From Deltaproteobacteria bacterium (GTDB lineage Bacteria; Bdellovibrionota; JACOXK01; 2-02-FULL-40-11): a DNA stretch of 8,874 nt. A model generated the notes under the pieces. That model saw only the letters and a list, made by a program, of their open reading frames with translations, made no database searches and had not been told where the DNA came from. Shown here piece by piece: positions 6,531 through 8,874 of this stretch. The position numbers were made by a program, and so were the translations under genes. The DNA lies in NCBI GenBank assembly GCA_016193165.1, contig JACPST010000189.1, forward strand, positions 1-8,874, read 5' to 3'. How positions within the stretch are numbered: the stretch's first letter is position 1; every line of letters begins with the position of its first letter.

Positions 6531-6926
6531 CTAAAAAAAGTTTTTAGTTCCCCAGAAAAAGTAATGCACAATCCCTGCCGCAATCGCAATGATCCCCACC
6601 CACACTTGGTAAGGAACGATTTTCTGGTTCAGCTGGTGTAAAAACTCAGGCTTTGTCTTAATGAATGTCATCGAGAGCGTAAAGCCTAAGATAATGGCCA
6701 CCATAGCTGGGATCAAATCTCCGGTGAACATTTGCTCGCCGAGTGGATAGAATAATCCAACAATTCCACCTATAAAGCAGAATAGTCCGGTCAAAAGTTG
6801 AACGATGCTCAACTTTTGAAGCCAGTTATTCACTGTTGGATGATTAAACCACGTAAGAAATGCAAAGCATCCACCCAACAAAATACCATATGTTAATGCC
6901 CAAAATGCTATTTTTTCGAATTCCAT
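6531..6926 (-). CDS. Four-helix integral membrane protein of unknown function
   Basis: A 131-residue hydrophobic protein that I do not recognise. Predicted membrane helices lie at about 6-26, 41-60, 68-88 and 105-125. Short polar links include FNHPTVNNWLQK between helices 1 and 2, and the acidic GEQMFTGD between 2 and 3. The third link (KTKPEFLHQLNQK) is basic and probably cytoplasmic. I chose the ATG at 6926 because a near-perfect Shine-Dalgarno (AAAGGAGG) lies just upstream. An upstream frame start at 6953 would place that site inside the gene. It is monocistronic: its own sigma-70 promoter lies at 6979-7008 and a strong terminator at 6415-6489. No enzyme motif is visible. The strong promoter and ribosome binding site suggest good expression. 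Confidence 0.78.
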   Translation of the reverse strand: MEFEKIAFWALTYGILLGGCFAFLTWFNHPTVNNWLQKLSIVQLLTGLFCFIGGIVGLFYPLGEQMFTGDLIPAMVAIILGFTLSMTFIKTKPEFLHQLNQKIVPYQVWVGIIAIAAGIVHYFFWGTKNFF

Positions 6927-6978
6927 AAGATCCTCCTTTTGACTGCATAACAACCAAACGTACTGCGTTCCACTTTTT

Positions 6979-7008
6979 ATTGTACGGGATTTTAAATGGC
7001 CATGTCAA
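6979..7008 (-). promoter_or_regulatory. Sigma-70 promoter for the 4-TM membrane protein gene
   Basis: On the - strand, a consensus -35 box TTGACA (7008-7003) and a -10 box TACAAT (6984-6979) are separated by 18 bases. Transcription would start near 6972, giving a leader of about 45 bases that contains the AAAGGAGG ribosome binding site. It faces away from the sigma-54 promoter at 7023-7038, with only 14 bases between the -35 and the -24 elements. Confidence 0.85.
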
Positions 7009-7022
7009 CTCTTTGAGGTTTC

Positions 7023-7038
7023 TGGCATATTCCTTGCA
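7023..7038 (+). promoter_or_regulatory. Sigma-54 (-24/-12) promoter for a small hydrophobic peptide or small RNA
   Basis: The sequence is TGGCATATTCCTTGCA. GG (7024-7025) and GC (7036-7037) are exactly 10 bases apart, matching the RpoN consensus except at one -24 position. It is identical to the other sigma-54 promoter here in TGGCATA and TTGCA. Predicted transcription start is near 7049, a few bases before the ribosome binding site of the small frame at 7066. Confidence 0.8.
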
Positions 7039-7065
7039 ATTTCAAATATTTAGAGGATTAAAAAA

Positions 7066-7140
7066 GTGAAGATTTTAATACCCCTTTTAGCGATAATTGT
7101 GGGAATCATCAATATTTACATGGGCTTAAAGCGCAGCTAA
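7066..7140 (+). CDS. Candidate 24-residue hydrophobic membrane peptide
   Basis: A short frame starting with GTG. AGAGGA lies eight bases upstream (7052-7057) and an in-frame TAG at 7051-7053 blocks any longer start. The product begins MKILIPLLAIIVG and ends NIYMGLKRS. One lysine precedes a single hydrophobic segment (about 3-20), and Lys-Arg lies near the C-terminus, so it would make one membrane-spanning helix. It sits directly behind the sigma-54 promoter at 7023-7038, whose predicted start site leaves a short leader that includes the ribosome binding site. I recognise no family. It could be a regulatory small membrane protein, a toxin-like peptide, or a chance frame within a small RNA. Support comes from the promoter, ribosome binding site and amphipathic pattern together, not from homology. 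Confidence 0.55.
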   Translation: MKILIPLLAIIVGIINIYMGLKRS

Positions 7141-7226
7141 AAGCCTATATCTTGAGCAAAAATAGTGCTCTTTACAGTGCCACATCTTGTCCACTGACTA
7201 AAAAATAAACGAAATTGACCCCTTGG

Positions 7227-7283
7227 GTCATCCTAATCCCCGCTGGAGCCTGTACTCCGCAAAAGCGGGGTTACGGGGATGAC
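7227..7283. repeat. REP-like extragenic palindrome (GTCATCC...GGGGATGAC)
   Basis: The left arm (7227-7244, GTCATCCTAATCCCCGCT) pairs with the right arm (7264-7283, AGCGGGGTTACGGGGATGAC) apart from three extra bases in the right arm and one mismatch. Inside are two small alternatives, GGAG/CTCC (7245-7258) and CCGC-AAAA-GCGG (7257-7268). It resembles the GTCATCCCCGC...GCGGGGATGAC palindromes scattered between genes in many proteobacteria. It begins 13 bases after the rimO stop. There is no T run directly after the stem on either strand, so it is not a standard terminator, though it may protect the rimO mRNA 3' end. Confidence 0.7.
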
Positions 7284-7295
7284 ATAAGCAAATTT

Positions 7296-8630
7296 CTAGG
7301 TTAATTGAGCTATGAGATCATACGGAAGAGCCTTTTTGACCTTCACTTTACAGTATTGACCGGGCTGAAGCTTGATTTCTGGGGAAGGGTCGCTGACCCA
7401 AGGCTCTATAAACACATTCCCATCGATATCAGGAGCTTGGCCAAAACTGCGGGCCTGATACAGCTTTTTTGCCTCATCCCAACCCTCAACCAAGACCTCT
7501 AGCTCATGCCCCACTTGAGCCTTATGTTTTTTTAGAGAAATTTCAGATTGGAGCATCATGAGTCTTTCTTTTCTCTTAAGTTTTACCTTCTGAGAAAGTT
7601 GCTGAGGAAGTGCAGCCGCATGCGTATCTTCTTCTTGGGAATAAGTAAAAACTCCCACATGGTCAAACTCTTCCTGCTTCACAAACTCATAGAGCTTTTC
7701 AAACTGTTCCTCTGTTTCTGCCGGGTAGCCTGCAATAAAAGAAGTTCGAAAAACAAAACCAGGGATAGATTCTCTTAAGCGAGAAATAATCGTTCTAATT
7801 TTGTAACTATTGACCCCTCTCCGCATAGATTTTAAAATTTCATCTTCTATATGCTGAAGAGGCATATCGATATATTTACAAATTTTTTCTTCATTTCGAA
7901 GAAGGTTTAAAAATTCTTCTGTCATATGGTCTGGATAACAATATAAAAGTCTAACCCACTTCATCTCTTTAATTTTTACAAGTTCTTTTAAAAGAGCTTC
8001 TAGATTTGTTCTTTGATCTCTCAGATCTGTTCCATAAGAGGTTAGGTCCTGGCCGATGAGATTAAGCTCTGTCACACCATTTTGAACAAGTGCTTTGGTT
8101 TCTAAAACTAAGTTTTCAATGGATTGGCTCTTTTGTTTCCCTCGTATTTTAGGAATAATACAAAACGCACAACGCCTGTCACACCCTTCAGTCAGTTTTA
8201 AGTAGGCCGTGTAAGACGGCATCGAATTCATCCGAGGCGCTTCATAGGAGTGAATATAAGAAGGGATCGAATAATTTCCACGTGACTGCGACTCTACAAT
8301 GCTTGAAATCTTATAGTATTCGCCCGTTCCAATAAAATGATCTACTTCAGGGAAAAGAGATTCCACGTCTTTTTGGTACCGCTGGGCCAGACATCCTGCG
8401 ACAACCAATTTTTGAAGATGCCCTGTTTTTTTAAACTCTGACATCGATAAAATCATATCGATAGATTCTTTTTTGGCATCTTCGATAAAAGAACAGCTAT
8501 TGACGACAATGAGCTCCGCCTCTTTGGGATTTTCGGTATACTCATACTGATGTTGCAGGAGGGATCCAAACATGACTTCAGAGTCTACTCTGTTTTTGGG
8601 GCAACCCAGAGTAACGAAGTGAAACTTCAT
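7296..8630 (-). CDS. rimO: Ribosomal protein S12 methylthiotransferase RimO
   Basis: Radical-SAM enzyme that adds a methylthio group to the conserved aspartate of ribosomal protein S12. The 444 residues show the full family order. The N-terminal methylthiotransferase domain opens with FVTLGCPKNRVDSEVM and has cluster cysteines Cys10, Cys46 and Cys80. The radical-SAM motif C150-x3-C154-x2-C157 sits in TEGCDRRCAFCIIPKIRGK. A C-terminal TRAM domain begins about residue 375 and contains ARSFGQAPDIDGNVFI. The GCPKN motif and the PDIDG element in the TRAM domain point to RimO rather than its paralogue MiaB. The ATG directly follows the TAA of yajQ with no gap (TAAATG), so translation is probably coupled and the ribosome binding site is weak. 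A REP-like palindrome lies just downstream. Confidence 0.97.
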   Translation of the reverse strand: MKFHFVTLGCPKNRVDSEVMFGSLLQHQYEYTENPKEAELIVVNSCSFIEDAKKESIDMILSMSEFKKTGHLQKLVVAGCLAQRYQKDVESLFPEVDHFIGTGEYYKISSIVESQSRGNYSIPSYIHSYEAPRMNSMPSYTAYLKLTEGCDRRCAFCIIPKIRGKQKSQSIENLVLETKALVQNGVTELNLIGQDLTSYGTDLRDQRTNLEALLKELVKIKEMKWVRLLYCYPDHMTEEFLNLLRNEEKICKYIDMPLQHIEDEILKSMRRGVNSYKIRTIISRLRESIPGFVFRTSFIAGYPAETEEQFEKLYEFVKQEEFDHVGVFTYSQEEDTHAAALPQQLSQKVKLKRKERLMMLQSEISLKKHKAQVGHELEVLVEGWDEAKKLYQARSFGQAPDIDGNVFIEPWVSDPSPEIKLQPGQYCKVKVKKALPYDLIAQLT

Positions 8631-8874
8631 TTAATCACGTTTCATGTTCACAAAATCCATATGGATTCCATGATCATGAGTTCTGAGGAGTTGGATAATG
8701 GATTGGAGATCATCAATTTGTTTGGCACTCACTCGCAGCTGATCTCCTTGAATTTGGCACTGAAGTTTAAGCTTGGTATCTTTAATCGCTTTGGCAATTT
8801 CTTTGGCTTTATCGGATGGGATCCCTTGCTGAATCTTTAAAATTTGCTTCATTTTACTCATGAGCGTAGGCTCA
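8631..8874 (-). CDS. yajQ: YajQ-family nucleotide-binding protein (DUF520), C-terminal part only
   Basis: The frame is open to the right edge of the window (residues E-P-T-L precede the first ATG at 8861), so this is the C-terminal half of a family that is normally about 160 residues. The match to YajQ is clear: LKIQQGIPSDKAKEIAKAIK, DTKLKLQCQIQGDQLRVSAK, IDDLQSIIQLLR and a C-terminal FVNMKRD (E. coli FKNFRD). The family has a ferredoxin-like two-domain fold. Members bind nucleic acid or nucleotides, and some have been reported to bind cyclic di-GMP. The TAA abuts the rimO ATG, placing both in one transcript. Whether the upstream half is intact cannot be seen. Confidence 0.92.
   Translation of the reverse strand, partial: EPTLMSKMKQILKIQQGIPSDKAKEIAKAIKDTKLKLQCQIQGDQLRVSAKQIDDLQSIIQLLRTHDHGIHMDFVNMKRD

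Noticed and set aside
6566..6582. GG-N10-GC on the - strand near the 3' end of the 4-TM gene (CGGCAGGGATTGTGCA).
   Set aside because: Spacing fits but TGGC and TTGC are both altered, it lies inside a gene, and it would read straight into the terminator.
7155..7171. GAGCA-AAAATAG-TGCTC hairpin as a terminator for the small sigma-54 transcript.
   Set aside because: The stem is only 5 bp and is followed by just three T. It may help, but it does not meet the standard for an intrinsic terminator.
7167..7182. A third sigma-54-like site on the - strand (TGGCACTGTAAAGAGC).
   Set aside because: GG and GC are 11 bases apart instead of 10 and the -12 TTGC is missing, so RpoN would not be expected to bind.

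Overview
The window looks like chromosomal DNA from a Gram-negative bacterium of moderate to low GC content. It carries a periplasm-facing lytic transglycosylase, arginine-succinyltransferase genes, and two -24/-12 (sigma-54) promoters, and its genes are densely packed. Together these suggest a deltaproteobacterial or Bdellovibrionota-like lineage, but nothing here fixes the taxonomy. No transposase, phage gene, CRISPR array, tRNA or rRNA was seen.

Left block (1-3869, + strand): four overlapping genes read as one translationally coupled operon. They are astA (5' end outside the window), astD, ruvX/yqgF and mltG. The first two encode steps 1 and 4 of arginine catabolism by the succinyltransferase (AST) pathway. 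The last two are housekeeping genes, a RNase H-fold RuvX protein and an endolytic murein transglycosylase. No convincing terminator follows mltG, which converges on the next block.

Middle block (3902-6229, - strand): a sigma-54 promoter (TGGCATA-N4-TTGCA) precedes a three-gene unit. It encodes a small exported protein with two DxDxDG-type loops, a transmembrane protein with a cytoplasmic FHA domain and a probably periplasmic TPR domain, and an AT-rich DUF2061 membrane protein. This is the best candidate for a poorly described system: a sigma-54-controlled phosphothreonine-reading envelope module.

Regulatory and small-gene block (6415-7283): a four-helix membrane protein of unknown function (- strand) has a near-consensus sigma-70 promoter and ends in a hairpin terminator with a perfect 25-bp stem. 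Back to back with it, a second sigma-54 promoter with the same TGGCATA-N4-TTGCA sequence drives a candidate 24-residue hydrophobic peptide with its own ribosome binding site. A REP-like palindrome follows.

Right block (7296-8874, - strand): yajQ (only its C-terminal part lies in the window) abuts rimO, the methylthiotransferase that modifies ribosomal protein S12.

The main observations are the paired sigma-54 promoters, the unannotated small peptide under one of them, the FHA/TPR module under the other, and a RuvX in which the usual DER motif reads NEW.
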